NCBI GenBank assembly: GCA_001655195.1
Contig: LPNY01000139.1
Location: forward strand, 304,746 to 368,745
Direction of reading: 5' to 3'
DNA from: Arcobacter sp. EP1
GTDB lineage: Bacteria; Campylobacterota; Campylobacteria; Campylobacterales; Arcobacteraceae
DNA length: 64,000 nt
Position 1 is the stretch's first letter; each line of letters begins with the position of its first letter. The notes under the pieces were generated by a model. That model was not told where the DNA came from and ran no database searches. It was given only the letters and a program-made list of their open reading frames with translations. Both the position numbers and the translations under genes were made by a program. Shown piece after piece: positions 43,095 through 52,922 of this stretch.

Positions 43095-44273
43095 ATGAAA
43101 AAATATAAAATAGCGATTGCAGGTACAGGATACGTTGGACTATCTAATGGTATTTTACTTGCGCAGAACAATGAAGTTATTGCTCTAGATATAATTCCAG
43201 AAAAAGTAAATTTAATCAATAATAAACAATCTCCTATAGAAGATAAAGAGATTAAGGAATATTTACAATCTGACAATTTAAACTTTAAAGCAACATTAGA
43301 TAAGCATGAAGCATACGAAAATTCCGATTATATAATTATTGCGACACCTACTGATTATGACCCTGAAACAAATTATTTTAATACAAAATCTATGGAGTTT
43401 GTAATTTCAGATATATTGGATATTAATCCAAATGCAATTATGATTATAAAATCAACTGTTCCTGTAGGTTATACAAAAATTTTAAGAGAAAAGTTTAATA
43501 CCCAAAATATTATTTTTAGTCCAGAATTTTTAAGAGAAGGTCATGCTCTTTACGATAACTTGTATCCTAGTCGTATTATTGTTGGAGAACAGAGTAAACG
43601 TGCGGAAATTTTTGCTACATTAATGAAGGAAGGTGCGAAAAAAGAGAATATTGATATACTTTTTACTGATTCTACTGAAGCAGAGGCAATAAAACTATTT
43701 GCTAATACCTATCTTGCAATGAGAGTGGCATATTTTAATGAACTTGATTCCTACGCACAATTTCATAATTTAGACACTAAACAAATTATTGAAGGTATTG
43801 GATTGGATCCTAGAATAGGACAACATTACAACAACCCTTCCTTTGGTTATGGAGGGTATTGTTTACCTAAAGATACTAAACAACTCTTAGCAAATTATGC
43901 AGATATACCATCTAATATGATTGAAGCAATAGTTAATGCAAATAGTACTCGAAAAGATTTTATTGCAGACTGTATTTTGGCGAAAAACCCTAATGTTGTT
44001 GGAATCTATAGACTTATTATGAAAACAGGTAGTGATAATTTTAGAAGTTCTGCTATTCAAGGTATTATGAAAAGAATCAAAGCTAAAGGTATAGAAATTG
44101 TTATTTATGAGCCAGTAATAGGAGAAAGTGAGTTTTACGGCTCTAAAGTCATTAAAAATCTTGACGAATTTAAAGCATATTCAAATGTTATTGTTGCAAA
44201 CAGATTGAGTAGGAATTTAAAAGACGTTGAAAGCAAAATATATACAAGGGATATATTTAACAGTGATTTATAG
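43095..44273 (+). CDS. ugd: UDP-glucose 6-dehydrogenase
   Basis: A 392-residue nucleotide-sugar dehydrogenase: Rossmann motif [74 protein letters not shown] with catalytic Lys, [17 protein letters not shown] with the thiolate Cys, and [14 protein letters not shown]. The sequence closely follows the short enterobacterial Ugd form (about 388 residues). It oxidises UDP-glucose, made by GalU, to UDP-glucuronate for surface polysaccharide. It opens the glycan locus. Confidence 0.93.
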   Translation: MKKYKIAIAGTGYVGLSNGILLAQNNEVIALDIIPEKVNLINNKQSPIEDKEIKEYLQSDNLNFKATLDKHEAYENSDYIIIATPTDYDPETNYFNTKSMEFVISDILDINPNAIMIIKSTVPVGYTKILREKFNTQNIIFSPEFLREGHALYDNLYPSRIIVGEQSKRAEIFATLMKEGAKKENIDILFTDSTEAEAIKLFANTYLAMRVAYFNELDSYAQFHNLDTKQIIEGIGLDPRIGQHYNNPSFGYGGYCLPKDTKQLLANYADIPSNMIEAIVNANSTRKDFIADCILAKNPNVVGIYRLIMKTGSDNFRSSAIQGIMKRIKAKGIEIVIYEPVIGESEFYGSKVIKNLDEFKAYSNVIVANRLSRNLKDVESKIYTRDIFNSDL

Positions 44274-44288
44274 AAGGAATTTTAGCTA

Positions 44289-44395
44289 ATGAATATAATA
44301 TGTATAATTAGATTAAGATATGCAGTCTTATCACTTGTATATTTGGTCTAGATATTTATTAAATAAGGCATTTGATAGAACATCAGAATTTAACA
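44289..44395 (+). pseudogene. decayed N terminus of a UDP-HexNAc dehydrogenase-like gene
   Basis: The 20-codon frame from ATG 44289 reads ICIIRLRYAVLSLVYLV then stops. It aligns with the dinucleotide-binding start of nucleotide-sugar dehydrogenases, I-x-V-I-G-L-G-Y-V-G-L-P-L-A, if each mismatch is a single-base change (both G to R, G to V, P to S). About 40 bases further, in another frame, KAFDRTSEF resembles the G-x-DRT-x-E motif that follows in WecC/TviB-type enzymes. I read this as a heavily deleted relic. The resemblance is short, so confidence is moderate to low. Confidence 0.4.
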
Positions 44396-44473
44396 AAGTA
44401 CGTTAGAAGATAAAGCATAAACTGTGTACAATTATATTTTGAATAAGAGCATGAAAATTATTAGGATTAGACA

Positions 44474-44776
44474 TTGACAAGCGAAGAACCAGGACTTTCT
44501 ATTTTACTAAAATTAACATACATGACTGCTCAAAAAACTTTCTCAAATGACCAGGGTTATTACGTGGGGAAAATCAATTATGTTATAGCAACATCAATAT
44601 TAAAAGGGCTTCTTAAAGTAAGAAATTTTTGCAACTATCAAAACAAAAAAATAGTGCCATTATTTTCTGACTTTAAAAAACTTAGCGAGAAAAATGGCAC
44701 TTACTCGAAAGTTTGTCAAAAGAAAAAAGAAAAATATGAAGCTTTGCAGGCTGAATTAAAAATGATGAGGAAATAG
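44474..44776 (+). CDS. doubtful 100-residue ORF or gene remnant before manC
   Basis: An open frame with a TTG start and no convincing ribosome site, ending one base before manC. It is basic, lysine-rich and ends in a coiled-coil-like stretch (KKKEKYEALQAELKMMRK). I recognise no family. Since the 200 bases upstream look decayed, this may be the 3' remnant of a lost gene rather than a functional one. The rest of the 500-base stretch between ugd and manC holds only the dehydrogenase relic. Confidence 0.3.
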   Translation: MTSEEPGLSILLKLTYMTAQKTFSNDQGYYVGKINYVIATSILKGLLKVRNFCNYQNKKIVPLFSDFKKLSEKNGTYSKVCQKKKEKYEALQAELKMMRK

Positions 44777-44777
44777 T

Positions 44778-46154
44778 ATGACTAATATAATACTATGTGG
44801 AGGAAGTGGAACAAGACTATGGCCAATAAGTCGTACGCTTATGCCAAAACAGTTTGTAAAGTTATTTGATGACAAATCACTTTTTCAATTAACTGTTGAC
44901 AGAAATAGTAAAGTATGTAATAGTCAATTTATAGTATCAAATGCTGAACAATATTTTTTAGCTATTGATCAACTTGACGAATTAAATAAGACAAACAATA
45001 AGTATCTTCTTGAACCAGTTGGGCGAAACACAGCTCCTGCTATTGCATTAGCTTGTTTAGCTCTTGACAGAGAAGAAACTGTACTTGTAACCCCATCAGA
45101 TCATCTCATTAAAAATGAAGAAGAATATTTAAAAGTATTAAAAAAAGCACAAGAACTAGCACAAGAAAATAATCTCGTAACATTTGGTATTACTCCAACT
45201 TTTGCAGAAACTGGATTTGGATATATAGAAAGCGAAAATAATTACGATGTGAAAGCTTTTTATGAAAAGCCAGACTTTGAAACGGCAACTTCATATTTGG
45301 AAGCTGGGAATTACTATTGGAATAGTGGTTTGTTCATGTTTAAAGCAGGAGTATTTTTAGATGAACTAAAAAAATATTCCTATGAAATTTACAAAGCATC
45401 ATTAGAAGCATTCCAAAATAAACAAATAATGACTAATGAGCAGTTACGAATTACTCATGAATTCATGAGTGTAATTCCTGAAGATAGTATAGACTATGCA
45501 GTGATGGAAAAATCAGACAAAGTAAAAGTAGTACCTTCAAATATTGATTGGAGTGATATAGGAAGTTTTGATTCACTTTTTGAAGAACTTCCAAAAGATG
45601 AAAATAACAATACTCTCAATCCTCATAATATTTCAATTAATTCTAAAAATAATCTAATTTATGGAAATGAGAGAAAAATAGCAACTGTTGACATAGAAGA
45701 TTTAATCGTTATTGATACGGCTGATGCACTTCTAATATCTAAAAAAGGTAGTTCTCAAAAGGTAAAACAAATTGTGAACAAGTTAAAAGATACTAATACA
45801 GAATTGCATAATATTCATTTGCAAGCAAAGAGACCTTGGGGAAGCTATACCGTTTTAGAAGACATTCCTGGCTTTAAAATAAAGAAAATTGTCGTAAAGC
45901 CTGGAAAAAAGCTTTCATTACAAAAACATTATCATCGAAGTGAGCACTGGGTGGTAGTAAAAGGAACAGCCACAGTTACAAATGAAGACAAAAAGTTTCT
46001 TATCAGAGAAAATGAATCAACATATATTAGGATAGGAGATATTCATAGACTTGAAAATGAGGGAAAAATGGATCTTGTGGTTGTTGAAGTACAAGTTGGT
46101 GGATATACAGGAGAAGATGATATCGTAAGAATTAAAGATGATTACAATAGATAG
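44778..46154 (+). CDS. manC: mannose-1-phosphate guanylyltransferase / mannose-6-phosphate isomerase
   Basis: A 458-residue bifunctional enzyme. The N-terminal GDP-mannose pyrophosphorylase begins [17 protein letters not shown] and has [36 protein letters not shown] and FYEKPD; a C-terminal cupin isomerase follows ([12 protein letters not shown]...[29 protein letters not shown]) with the metal-binding His pair. It makes GDP-mannose for Gmd, the next gene. Confidence 0.95.
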   Translation: MTNIILCGGSGTRLWPISRTLMPKQFVKLFDDKSLFQLTVDRNSKVCNSQFIVSNAEQYFLAIDQLDELNKTNNKYLLEPVGRNTAPAIALACLALDREETVLVTPSDHLIKNEEEYLKVLKKAQELAQENNLVTFGITPTFAETGFGYIESENNYDVKAFYEKPDFETATSYLEAGNYYWNSGLFMFKAGVFLDELKKYSYEIYKASLEAFQNKQIMTNEQLRITHEFMSVIPEDSIDYAVMEKSDKVKVVPSNIDWSDIGSFDSLFEELPKDENNNTLNPHNISINSKNNLIYGNERKIATVDIEDLIVIDTADALLISKKGSSQKVKQIVNKLKDTNTELHNIHLQAKRPWGSYTVLEDIPGFKIKKIVVKPGKKLSLQKHYHRSEHWVVVKGTATVTNEDKKFLIRENESTYIRIGDIHRLENEGKMDLVVVEVQVGGYTGEDDIVRIKDDYNR

Positions 46155-46161
46155 GAAAATA

Positions 46162-47286
46162 ATGACAGAAAATAAAAAAGTAGCACTAATTACGGGAATA
46201 ACAGGACAAGACGGAAGTTATTTAGCAGAGTTTTTACTAAAAAAAGGTTATAAGGTCCATGGTATAAAAAGACGAAGTTCTTTGTTTAATACGGATAGAA
46301 TAGACCATTTATATCATGATCCTCATCTTAGTGGATATGATCTAACTTTACATTATGGAGATATGACAGATGCTATGAATTTGACGCGTATTATCCAAGA
46401 AACACAACCTGATGAAATTTATAACTTAGCAGCTATGAGTCACGTGCATGTATCTTTCCATACACCTGAATATGTAGCAAATGCTGATGGTACAGGTACA
46501 CTCCGAATCCTTGAAGCGGTAAAATTACTTGGGTTAACAGAAAAAACAAAAATCTATCAAGCATCAACTTCTGAGTTGTATGGAAAAGTACAAGAGACAC
46601 CTCAAAGTGAAACAACTCCTTTTTATCCAAGAAGTCCCTATTCAGTAGCTAAAATGTACGCTTATTGGATAACAGTAAATTATAGAGAAGCTTATGGAAT
46701 GTTTGCTTGTAATGGTATTTTATTTAATCATGAATCACCAGTTAGAGGTGAAACATTTGTTACTAGGAAGATCACAAGAGCAGCTTCTAAAATAGTACTT
46801 GGACTTCAAGATAAACTTTATCTTGGAAACTTAGATGCAAAAAGAGATTGGGGACATGCAAAAGACTATGTAAGAATGATGTGGATGATTTTGCAAGCAG
46901 ATGAGCCAGAAGATTGGGTTATTGCAACAGGACAAACTACTACAGTAAGAGATTTCGTAAAAATGAGTTTTGCATATGCAGGGATAGAGTTAAAATTTAA
47001 AGGTGAGGGTGTAAATGAAGTTGCAATAGTAATATCTTGTTCTAATCCTCAATATCAGATTGAAATTGGAAAAGAAGTAGTATCAGTGGATCCTATGTAC
47101 TTTAGACCAACTGAAGTTGATTTACTGATTGGAGACCCAAGTAAGGCAGAAAAGAAACTTGAATGGAAGAGAGAATATGATTTGCAACACTTAGTAAATG
47201 ATATGATGGAATCTGATTTAAAACTTGTTACAAAAGATCAGTATTTAAAAGATGGTGGCTACACAATAATGAATTATTTCGAATAG
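46162..47286 (+). CDS. gmd: GDP-mannose 4,6-dehydratase
   Basis: A 374-residue extended [83 protein letters not shown], catalytic [15 protein letters not shown] and [17 protein letters not shown]. It yields GDP-4-keto-6-deoxymannose. No fucose synthase or reductase is nearby; the PerA-like aminotransferase at 49801 is the likely consumer, giving GDP-perosamine. ATG 46162 (after AGGAAAATA) overlaps no upstream codons beyond the manC stop. An in-frame start at 46138 is less likely. Confidence 0.95.
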   Translation: MTENKKVALITGITGQDGSYLAEFLLKKGYKVHGIKRRSSLFNTDRIDHLYHDPHLSGYDLTLHYGDMTDAMNLTRIIQETQPDEIYNLAAMSHVHVSFHTPEYVANADGTGTLRILEAVKLLGLTEKTKIYQASTSELYGKVQETPQSETTPFYPRSPYSVAKMYAYWITVNYREAYGMFACNGILFNHESPVRGETFVTRKITRAASKIVLGLQDKLYLGNLDAKRDWGHAKDYVRMMWMILQADEPEDWVIATGQTTTVRDFVKMSFAYAGIELKFKGEGVNEVAIVISCSNPQYQIEIGKEVVSVDPMYFRPTEVDLLIGDPSKAEKKLEWKREYDLQHLVNDMMESDLKLVTKDQYLKDGGYTIMNYFE

Positions 47287-47295
47287 GAAAATATA

Positions 47296-48342
47296 ATGAT
47301 ATTCAATAAAACCATAAAAATACAAAACAAAGAGATTTCATCCACATCACCCACTTTTGTAATAGCAGAAGCTGGCGTAAATCACGGTGGTAATATGAAT
47401 GTTGCTAAAAAACTTATTGATTTGGCTAGTGATGCAGGGGCAGATGCTGTGAAGTTTCAAACTTTTAGAACTGAACACCTTATACTAAATAGCGTAGAAA
47501 AAGCACCATATCAACAAAAGACTACGGAGGCTACAGAGTCTCAAATGGAAATGCTCAAAAAGCTAGAGGTTACTAAAGAACAAAACCTTGAGCTTAAAAG
47601 ATACTGTAAAGAAAAAGATATTATATTTTTGACAACTCCTTTTGATGAAAATAGCTTAGATGAAATAGATGAACTTGATTTACCTGCATATAAAATAGCT
47701 TCTACAGATACTACAAATTTGCCATTCTTAAAGAGAGTTGCAAAAAAAGGTAAGCCAATCTTCCTCTCAACTGGCATGACTTATCTATCTGAAGTGCAGA
47801 TGGCACTAGAGACTATTTATGAATATAATAAAGATATAGTACTACTTCAATGTACTGCAAATTATCCAATAAGAGATGACGAAGCAAATTTGAATGTGAT
47901 AGATACTTTTAAAAAACATTTCGATGCACTTGTAGGATATAGTGATCATACTGTGGGAGTTGGAGCAGCTGCTTTTGCTATACCTATGGGTGCAAAAGTA
48001 GTTGAAAAACATTTTACTCTTGATAAATCACTTAAAGGTCCAGATCATAGAGCTTCTCTATCTCCAGGAGAGCTTAAAGAGTTTGTTCAATTGGTTGGAA
48101 AAGTAGATACTTTTATGGGGTGTAGTATTAAAAAACCAAACTTAAGTGAAACAAAGACAAGAAAATCTTTGCAAAAGTGTTTGGTAGCTAATTGTGAAAT
48201 ACAAAATGGTGAAATACTTACAGAAAATAATATTATAGGAAAAAGAACAGGAGGAGAAGGAGTCTCTCCCATTTATTATAAAGATTTAGTTGGAACAAAA
48301 GCGACTAAAAATTATAAGAAAGATGAAATTATAAATTTATGA
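47296..48342 (+). CDS. NeuB-family nonulosonic acid synthase
   Basis: A 348-residue NeuB/LegI/PseI-type enzyme that condenses phosphoenolpyruvate with a six-carbon amino sugar. The barrel shows TFVIAEAGVNHGGNMNVAKKLID, ADAVKFQTF, FLTTPFDENSLD, KIASTDTTNLP, LSTGMTYLSEV, YSDHTVGVGAA and EKHFTLDKSLKGPDHRASLSP. A C-terminal SAF/antifreeze-like domain (SLQKCLVANCEIQNGEILTENNI) completes it. Which sugar is made (neuraminic, legionaminic or pseudaminic type) is not decidable by eye. Its partner cytidylyltransferase is probably the gene at 52069. Confidence 0.9.
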   Translation: MIFNKTIKIQNKEISSTSPTFVIAEAGVNHGGNMNVAKKLIDLASDAGADAVKFQTFRTEHLILNSVEKAPYQQKTTEATESQMEMLKKLEVTKEQNLELKRYCKEKDIIFLTTPFDENSLDEIDELDLPAYKIASTDTTNLPFLKRVAKKGKPIFLSTGMTYLSEVQMALETIYEYNKDIVLLQCTANYPIRDDEANLNVIDTFKKHFDALVGYSDHTVGVGAAAFAIPMGAKVVEKHFTLDKSLKGPDHRASLSPGELKEFVQLVGKVDTFMGCSIKKPNLSETKTRKSLQKCLVANCEIQNGEILTENNIIGKRTGGEGVSPIYYKDLVGTKATKNYKKDEIINL

Positions 48343-48956
48343 AAAATATAGTTATTATAGGAGCAGGTGGTCATACTAGATCATCAGCTAATTTATTAAA
48401 ACAATATTTTAAAGATGCATCCTTTTTAATATATGATGACAACTATAATCCAAAAGTTGAAGAGTATATAAATGATGCAAAAATTGTCGGTACTGTTTCA
48501 AATATAGATAACACGATGCGAAATATATTTTTGTCTGTTGGCAACAATAAAAAAAGAGAAAATTATTTTGATCTCTTTAATAAAATAATCATAAAAGAAA
48601 ATTTAATTCACACTTCTGCGTATTTAGAAAGAAATATAAAGCTAGGCTTTGCAAATCAAATATTTGCAAATGCCTATGTTAATTCATATGTAGAGATAGG
48701 TGATAATAATATTATAAACACATCAGCAATCTTAGAGCATGAAGTTACAATAGGAAGTCATAATCATATCTCAGTAAGTGCTAGACTTTGTGGAAGAGTA
48801 TCTTTGGGAGATAGGTGTTTTATAGGTGCGGGAGCAATAATAATAGATAAAGTTTCAATATGTAATGATGTCACAATAGGTGCAGGAGCAGTAGTTGTGG
48901 AAAATTTAACTGAACCAGGTACTTATGTAGGGAATCCTGTGAGGAAAGTAAAATGA
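48339..48956 (+). CDS. PglD/NeuD/PerB-like sugar O/N-acyltransferase
   Basis: A 205-residue enzyme with an N-terminal Rossmann-like nucleotide-sugar-binding domain (VIIGAGGHTRSSANLL) and a left-handed beta helix of hexapeptide repeats (IGDNNIINTSAILEHEVTIGSHNHISVSARL, IGAGAIIIDKV). The H in ILEHEVTIG is the expected general base. The fold is shared by PglD, the NeuD acetyltransferase and GDP-perosamine N-acetyltransferase (PerB). With gmd and a PerA-like gene close by, perosamine N-acetylation is as plausible as a nonulosonate step. Coupled to the NeuB-like gene by a four-base overlap. Confidence 0.8.
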   Translation: MKNIVIIGAGGHTRSSANLLKQYFKDASFLIYDDNYNPKVEEYINDAKIVGTVSNIDNTMRNIFLSVGNNKKRENYFDLFNKIIIKENLIHTSAYLERNIKLGFANQIFANAYVNSYVEIGDNNIINTSAILEHEVTIGSHNHISVSARLCGRVSLGDRCFIGAGAIIIDKVSICNDVTIGAGAVVVENLTEPGTYVGNPVRKVK

Positions 48957-49801
48957 TTTACATATCTTCATCATGTGTAAAGCACAAAAAGATAAAAGAT
49001 TCTGTTCAAGAATTAGTTGACAATGGCTTTAAAGAAATAGAATTATCAGGTGGTACTGAATATTATGATGGTTTTGAAGATGATTTATTGGAGTTAAAAG
49101 AGAAATATGACTTAAATTTTTTATGCCATAATTATTTCCCTCCTCCAAAAGATCATTTTGTTGTTAATCTTGCTTCTTTAAATGAAGAGGTTTATAGTAA
49201 AACTTTCGAACATTTAAAAAAAGCTATTGAGCTATCAAAAAATTTGGGGGCTAAAAAATTTGCTTTTCATGCAGGTTTTTTTATGGATATTAAAGTAAGT
49301 GAGATAGGTAAAAAAATCAGTAATGATAACTTCTTTGATAAAGAAAAAGCTACGCAAAGATTTTGTAATGGTTTTGAAGAGCTTCAAAAACTATCAAGTA
49401 ATGTGAAGTTGTATGTAGAGAATAATGTGTTTTCAGCTACCAATTATAAAACTTTTAGTGGTGATAATATATTTATGCTTACAAATTCCCAAGAATATAG
49501 TGAATTAAAAAGCAAGATAGATTTTGATTTACTGTTAGATGTAGCACATTTAAAAGTTAGTTCTAAAACTTTAGGGATAGATTTTGAAAACGAATTTAAA
49601 AAGATGATAGTAATTTCAGATTATATACATATAAGTGATAATGATGCTTTGCATGACTTAAATCACAAATTACAAAAAGATTCTAGTTTAGTAGAACTAC
49701 TAAAACATCAAAATTTAAAAAATAAAGATTTTACATTAGAGGTATATGATAGTTTAACTTCTATTCGTAAATGTTATGATTTGTTGCAAGAGGTGATATA
49801 G
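48953..49801 (+). CDS. xylose-isomerase-like TIM-barrel protein
   Basis: A 282-residue sugar phosphate isomerase/epimerase-like barrel: IYISSSCVKHKKIKDSV, GFKEIELSGG, LNFLCHNYFPP, KFAFHAGFFMD, VKLYVENN, FDLLLDVAHLKVS, YIHISDNDALHDLNH and FTLEVYD. The His, Glu, Asp and His positions at strand ends are the metal ligands of the AP-endonuclease-2/xylose isomerase superfamily. The same type of barrel is fused to the second NeuB-like enzyme (59558), so a role beside nonulosonate synthesis is likely. The reaction is unknown. Overlaps both neighbours. Confidence 0.7.
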   Translation: MIYISSSCVKHKKIKDSVQELVDNGFKEIELSGGTEYYDGFEDDLLELKEKYDLNFLCHNYFPPPKDHFVVNLASLNEEVYSKTFEHLKKAIELSKNLGAKKFAFHAGFFMDIKVSEIGKKISNDNFFDKEKATQRFCNGFEELQKLSSNVKLYVENNVFSATNYKTFSGDNIFMLTNSQEYSELKSKIDFDLLLDVAHLKVSSKTLGIDFENEFKKMIVISDYIHISDNDALHDLNHKLQKDSSLVELLKHQNLKNKDFTLEVYDSLTSIRKCYDLLQEVI

Positions 49802-51210
49802 TGTTAAAAAAAATGTTGTGTAATAAAAATGATAGCTTGATTGAAGTGATGAGAAATATAAATGATAATGCTATGGGAATTGCATTTATAGTCGATGATG
49901 AGTTAAAACTTTGTGGTACAGTAACTGATGGTGATATCCGTAGAGCATTATTGAAAGACAGTGGATTTGATGAAAAAGTGATAAATATTATTTCAAAAGA
50001 TTTTATATATGGAGAAGTTGGTGAAAGTTATGATAGCTTAATATCAAAAATATCCTATAAAGTTAAAATAATACCATTAGTAGATAAAGAATTTAAAGTA
50101 ATTGATTTTTTTGAGTATAAACATGACATATATTTTCCTGTAGCAATTCCTAATTTAAATGGTAATGAATTTAAATATCTTACTGATGCATTTATGAGTA
50201 GTTGGATTTCAAGTAGTGGTGAATATATACATAAATTTGAAGAATCATTTTCAAGGTATAGTGATTGTGACTATGGAATTGCTGTTTCTAATGGCACAGT
50301 AGCTCTACACTTGGCATTAATTACACTTGGCATTGGAAGTGAAGATGAAGTGATTATACCTGATTTAACTTTTGCAGCGACAATAAATACTGTATTACAT
50401 GCTAATGCAACCCCTGTAATTGTAGATATCGAAGAAGATAGTTGGTGTATTGACCCACAAGAGATTGAAAAAGCTATAACTTCTAAGACAAAAGCCATAA
50501 TACCAGTACATATTTATGGACAATCTTGTGATATGCGTGCTATCATGAAAATTGCAAAAAAATATAACCTAAAAGTAATTGAAGATTGTGCAGAAGCACA
50601 TGGTGCAATGTTTGAGGGAAAAAAAGTTGGAAGCTTTGGAGATATAGGATGTTTTTCTTTTTATGGCAATAAAGTTATTACTACTGGAGAAGGTGGTATG
50701 TGTGTTACTAATACTCAAGAACTAGATAAAAGTATGAGAATTTTACGTGATCATGGAATGAGTAAAACAAAAAGATATTGGCATGATGTTATAGGTTATA
50801 ATTATAGAATGACAAATTTACAAGCTGCAATTGGACTGGCTCAGCTTGAAAGAATAGATATTATTCATCAGAATAGGCGAAAATATGAAAATAATTATAA
50901 AAATATACTACCAAAAGATAAGGTTACATTTCAAAATGATATAGAAAACCGTAGTCGAATTACATGGCTAGTGAGTATACTACTTGATGAGAGTGTGAAC
51001 AGAGAAGAGTATATTCAAAAACTAAAAGAAAAAGGGATAGATGCAAGACCCTTTTTTTATCCGCTTAGTGATATGGAGATATATAAAGAATATTGCAAAA
51101 ATGAAACACCAATAACTCATAAGCTTTCAGAAGTAGGACTAAACTTGCCAACTTATGAGAGCTTAAAGAGCATGAGTGAGATTGAAAATATACTAGGAGA
51201 TATGCAATGA
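49801..51210 (+). CDS. CBS-pair fused to GDP-perosamine synthase-like aminotransferase
   Basis: A 469-residue fusion. Residues 1-110 are a CBS-domain pair (GIAFIVDDELKLCGTVTDGDIRRALL). From about 113 there is a DegT/DnrJ/EryC1 PLP aminotransferase: IPNLNGNEFKYL, SWISSSGEYI, AVSNGTVALHLAL, IEDCAEAHG (D262 holds the PLP nitrogen), FYGNKVITTGEGG (K291 forms the aldimine) and YWHDVIGYNYRMTN. The latter motifs closely follow E. coli PerA, which converts GDP-4-keto-6-deoxymannose to GDP-perosamine; Gmd upstream provides that substrate. The CBS pair would bind a nucleotide and could regulate the enzyme. Starts at GTG 49801. Confidence 0.8.
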   Translation: MLKKMLCNKNDSLIEVMRNINDNAMGIAFIVDDELKLCGTVTDGDIRRALLKDSGFDEKVINIISKDFIYGEVGESYDSLISKISYKVKIIPLVDKEFKVIDFFEYKHDIYFPVAIPNLNGNEFKYLTDAFMSSWISSSGEYIHKFEESFSRYSDCDYGIAVSNGTVALHLALITLGIGSEDEVIIPDLTFAATINTVLHANATPVIVDIEEDSWCIDPQEIEKAITSKTKAIIPVHIYGQSCDMRAIMKIAKKYNLKVIEDCAEAHGAMFEGKKVGSFGDIGCFSFYGNKVITTGEGGMCVTNTQELDKSMRILRDHGMSKTKRYWHDVIGYNYRMTNLQAAIGLAQLERIDIIHQNRRKYENNYKNILPKDKVTFQNDIENRSRITWLVSILLDESVNREEYIQKLKEKGIDARPFFYPLSDMEIYKEYCKNETPITHKLSEVGLNLPTYESLKSMSEIENILGDMQ

Positions 51211-52076
51211 ACTGTAGAAACTGTAAAAGTGATAAGATAAAAGTATTTCATAATAAAGTCTGGTCAGTTGAAAATGGAAAAGTGTATAGATGTAGTGATT
51301 GTGAACTAGTTTTTATTGATCCAATGATGAGTGAAAATGAAGAAAGAGAGTTTTATAAAAACTACAATGAACATGTAAAAAAGAGAGGTGTAATTGTAGA
51401 AAACTCTGTAGAAGAGTTTCATGAAAAAAGTAAGTCAGTAGCAAATGAAAGATTAAAAGTTGTAAATAAATTTTTTAAAAATAAAAAAGTTTTAGAAATT
51501 GGTTCATCTACTGGTGCTTTTTTGTCTTTACTTGATGATTGTCATACTCATGCTTGTGAGTTGGCAATTGATAATTTAGAATATAGTAAACAATTTATAA
51601 ATGGCAAGGCTTATAACTCAATTGATGAAGTCAAAGAGAATGACTTTGAGGTGATTTGTATGTACCATGTTTTTGAACATATTAGAAATCCTATAGGGTT
51701 TTTAAATACTTGTAAATCATTGCTAAATATGAATGGTTACATTGTTATTGAAGTTCCTCATTCTAATGATCCTTTGATAACTCTTTTTGACTGTGAAGAG
51801 TTTAAAAACTTTGTATTTCAGCCTATGCATCCTATGGTTTATAATGAAAAGTCTTTAGACTATGTTTTTGATAAATCTGGATTTAGAAAAGAAGAAGTAA
51901 TTTACTATCAAAGATATGGTTTAGATAATCATTTATCTTGGTTTAAAAATAAAAAATCAGGTGGAGATGCGGTATTGAAAGAACTCTTTTCTGATAATAA
52001 TAAATATAAAAATAAGTTGCAAGACATAAAACAGACAGATACAATTTTTTATATTGCTAAGGTAAATAATGTTTAA
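51207..52076 (+). CDS. zinc-ribbon SAM-dependent methyltransferase, copy 1
   Basis: A 289-residue protein with an N-terminal zinc ribbon (CRNCKSDK and YRCSDCELVF) and a class I methyltransferase domain: KVLEIGSSTGAFLSLL for SAM binding, VICMYHVFEHIRNP (the D/E-H-x-x-E-H type acidic-histidine segment) and IVIEVPHSNDPLI. The C-terminal domain resembles sugar C- or O-methyltransferases of surface-glycan clusters. It is paralogous to the gene at 61447. Overlaps the aminotransferase gene by four bases. Confidence 0.8.
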   Translation: MNCRNCKSDKIKVFHNKVWSVENGKVYRCSDCELVFIDPMMSENEEREFYKNYNEHVKKRGVIVENSVEEFHEKSKSVANERLKVVNKFFKNKKVLEIGSSTGAFLSLLDDCHTHACELAIDNLEYSKQFINGKAYNSIDEVKENDFEVICMYHVFEHIRNPIGFLNTCKSLLNMNGYIVIEVPHSNDPLITLFDCEEFKNFVFQPMHPMVYNEKSLDYVFDKSGFRKEEVIYYQRYGLDNHLSWFKNKKSGGDAVLKELFSDNNKYKNKLQDIKQTDTIFYIAKVNNV

Positions 52077-52776
52077 AAACAAATCATTTTTAGCAATTAT
52101 ACCAGCTCGTGGTGGAAGCAAAAGACTACCTCGTAAAAATGTTCTAGACTTAAATGGAGAACCACTTATTGCTTGGAGTATAGAAGCGGGACTTCAAAGT
52201 CATTATGTAGATGAAGTGATGGTAACTACTGATGATGAAGAGATTGCGGAAGTATCAAAAAAATATGGAGCTATAGTACCATTTCAAAGACCTGAAAAAT
52301 TATCAGATGATTATGCAACTAGATCAGAAGTGATAAGACATACTATAGAGTTCTATAAAAATGAGCTTGGAAAACAATTTGATTATTTAGTTTTTCTACA
52401 GCCTACATCACCACTTAGAGGTGAAAAAGATATAGATAGTGCTATAAAGTTTATGTTTGAAAAAAATGGTGATGCGGTAGTGTCTGTATGTGAACTTGAA
52501 CATCCTATACATTGGAGTGGAACATTACCCCAAGATAAAGATATGAGTAAATTTCTTGATAATGTAGCAGTACAATCAAGAAGTCAGGATTTGGAAAAAC
52601 ACTATAGACTTAATGGTGCCATTTATATATGTGATATCCAGAAGTTTTTAGAAGAGGGTTGTGTCTTTTTAAAAAAAAATATATTTGCTTTTGAGATGCC
52701 TCAAGAAAAATCTGTTGATATAGATTCTTTGATGGATTTCAAGATTGCAGAAGCTTTGAAAAGGACTTGTGTATGA
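52069..52776 (+). CDS. CMP-nonulosonic acid synthetase (NeuA-like), copy 1
   Basis: A 235-residue cytidylyltransferase: AIIPARGGSKRLPRKNVLDLNGEPLIAWSI, VMVTTDDEEIAEVSKKYGA, PFQRPEKLSDDYATRSEVI, FLQPTSPLRGEKDID and the late NGAIYICDI and DIDSLMDFKIAE. It activates a nonulosonic acid as its CMP derivative. Probably pairs with the NeuB-like enzyme at 47296. Overlaps the upstream methyltransferase by eight bases. Confidence 0.88.
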   Translation: MFKNKSFLAIIPARGGSKRLPRKNVLDLNGEPLIAWSIEAGLQSHYVDEVMVTTDDEEIAEVSKKYGAIVPFQRPEKLSDDYATRSEVIRHTIEFYKNELGKQFDYLVFLQPTSPLRGEKDIDSAIKFMFEKNGDAVVSVCELEHPIHWSGTLPQDKDMSKFLDNVAVQSRSQDLEKHYRLNGAIYICDIQKFLEEGCVFLKKNIFAFEMPQEKSVDIDSLMDFKIAEALKRTCV

Positions 52777-52922
52777 TAAAGATAAAAAAATTATTAAAAG
52801 AAAAAAGGTTGCTTACTAAAAGAGATATTCATGAATATAAAATGAATAAAGAATATTCCGTAAATATTGATGATTATTTAGAATTTTTATATGCAAATAA
52901 CTATGAATACAAAAGGAAATAA
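52773..52922 (+). CDS. 49-residue basic protein, unknown
   Basis: A small frame starting in the ATGA overlap with the NeuA-like gene and ending directly before the radical SAM start codon. It is Lys/Tyr-rich (KIKKLLKEKRLLTKRDIHEY) and without membrane segments or known motif. The perfect fit between two genes suggests it is translated, but it could be a gene relic or a coupling device. Confidence 0.4.
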   Translation: MIKIKKLLKEKRLLTKRDIHEYKMNKEYSVNIDDYLEFLYANNYEYKRK

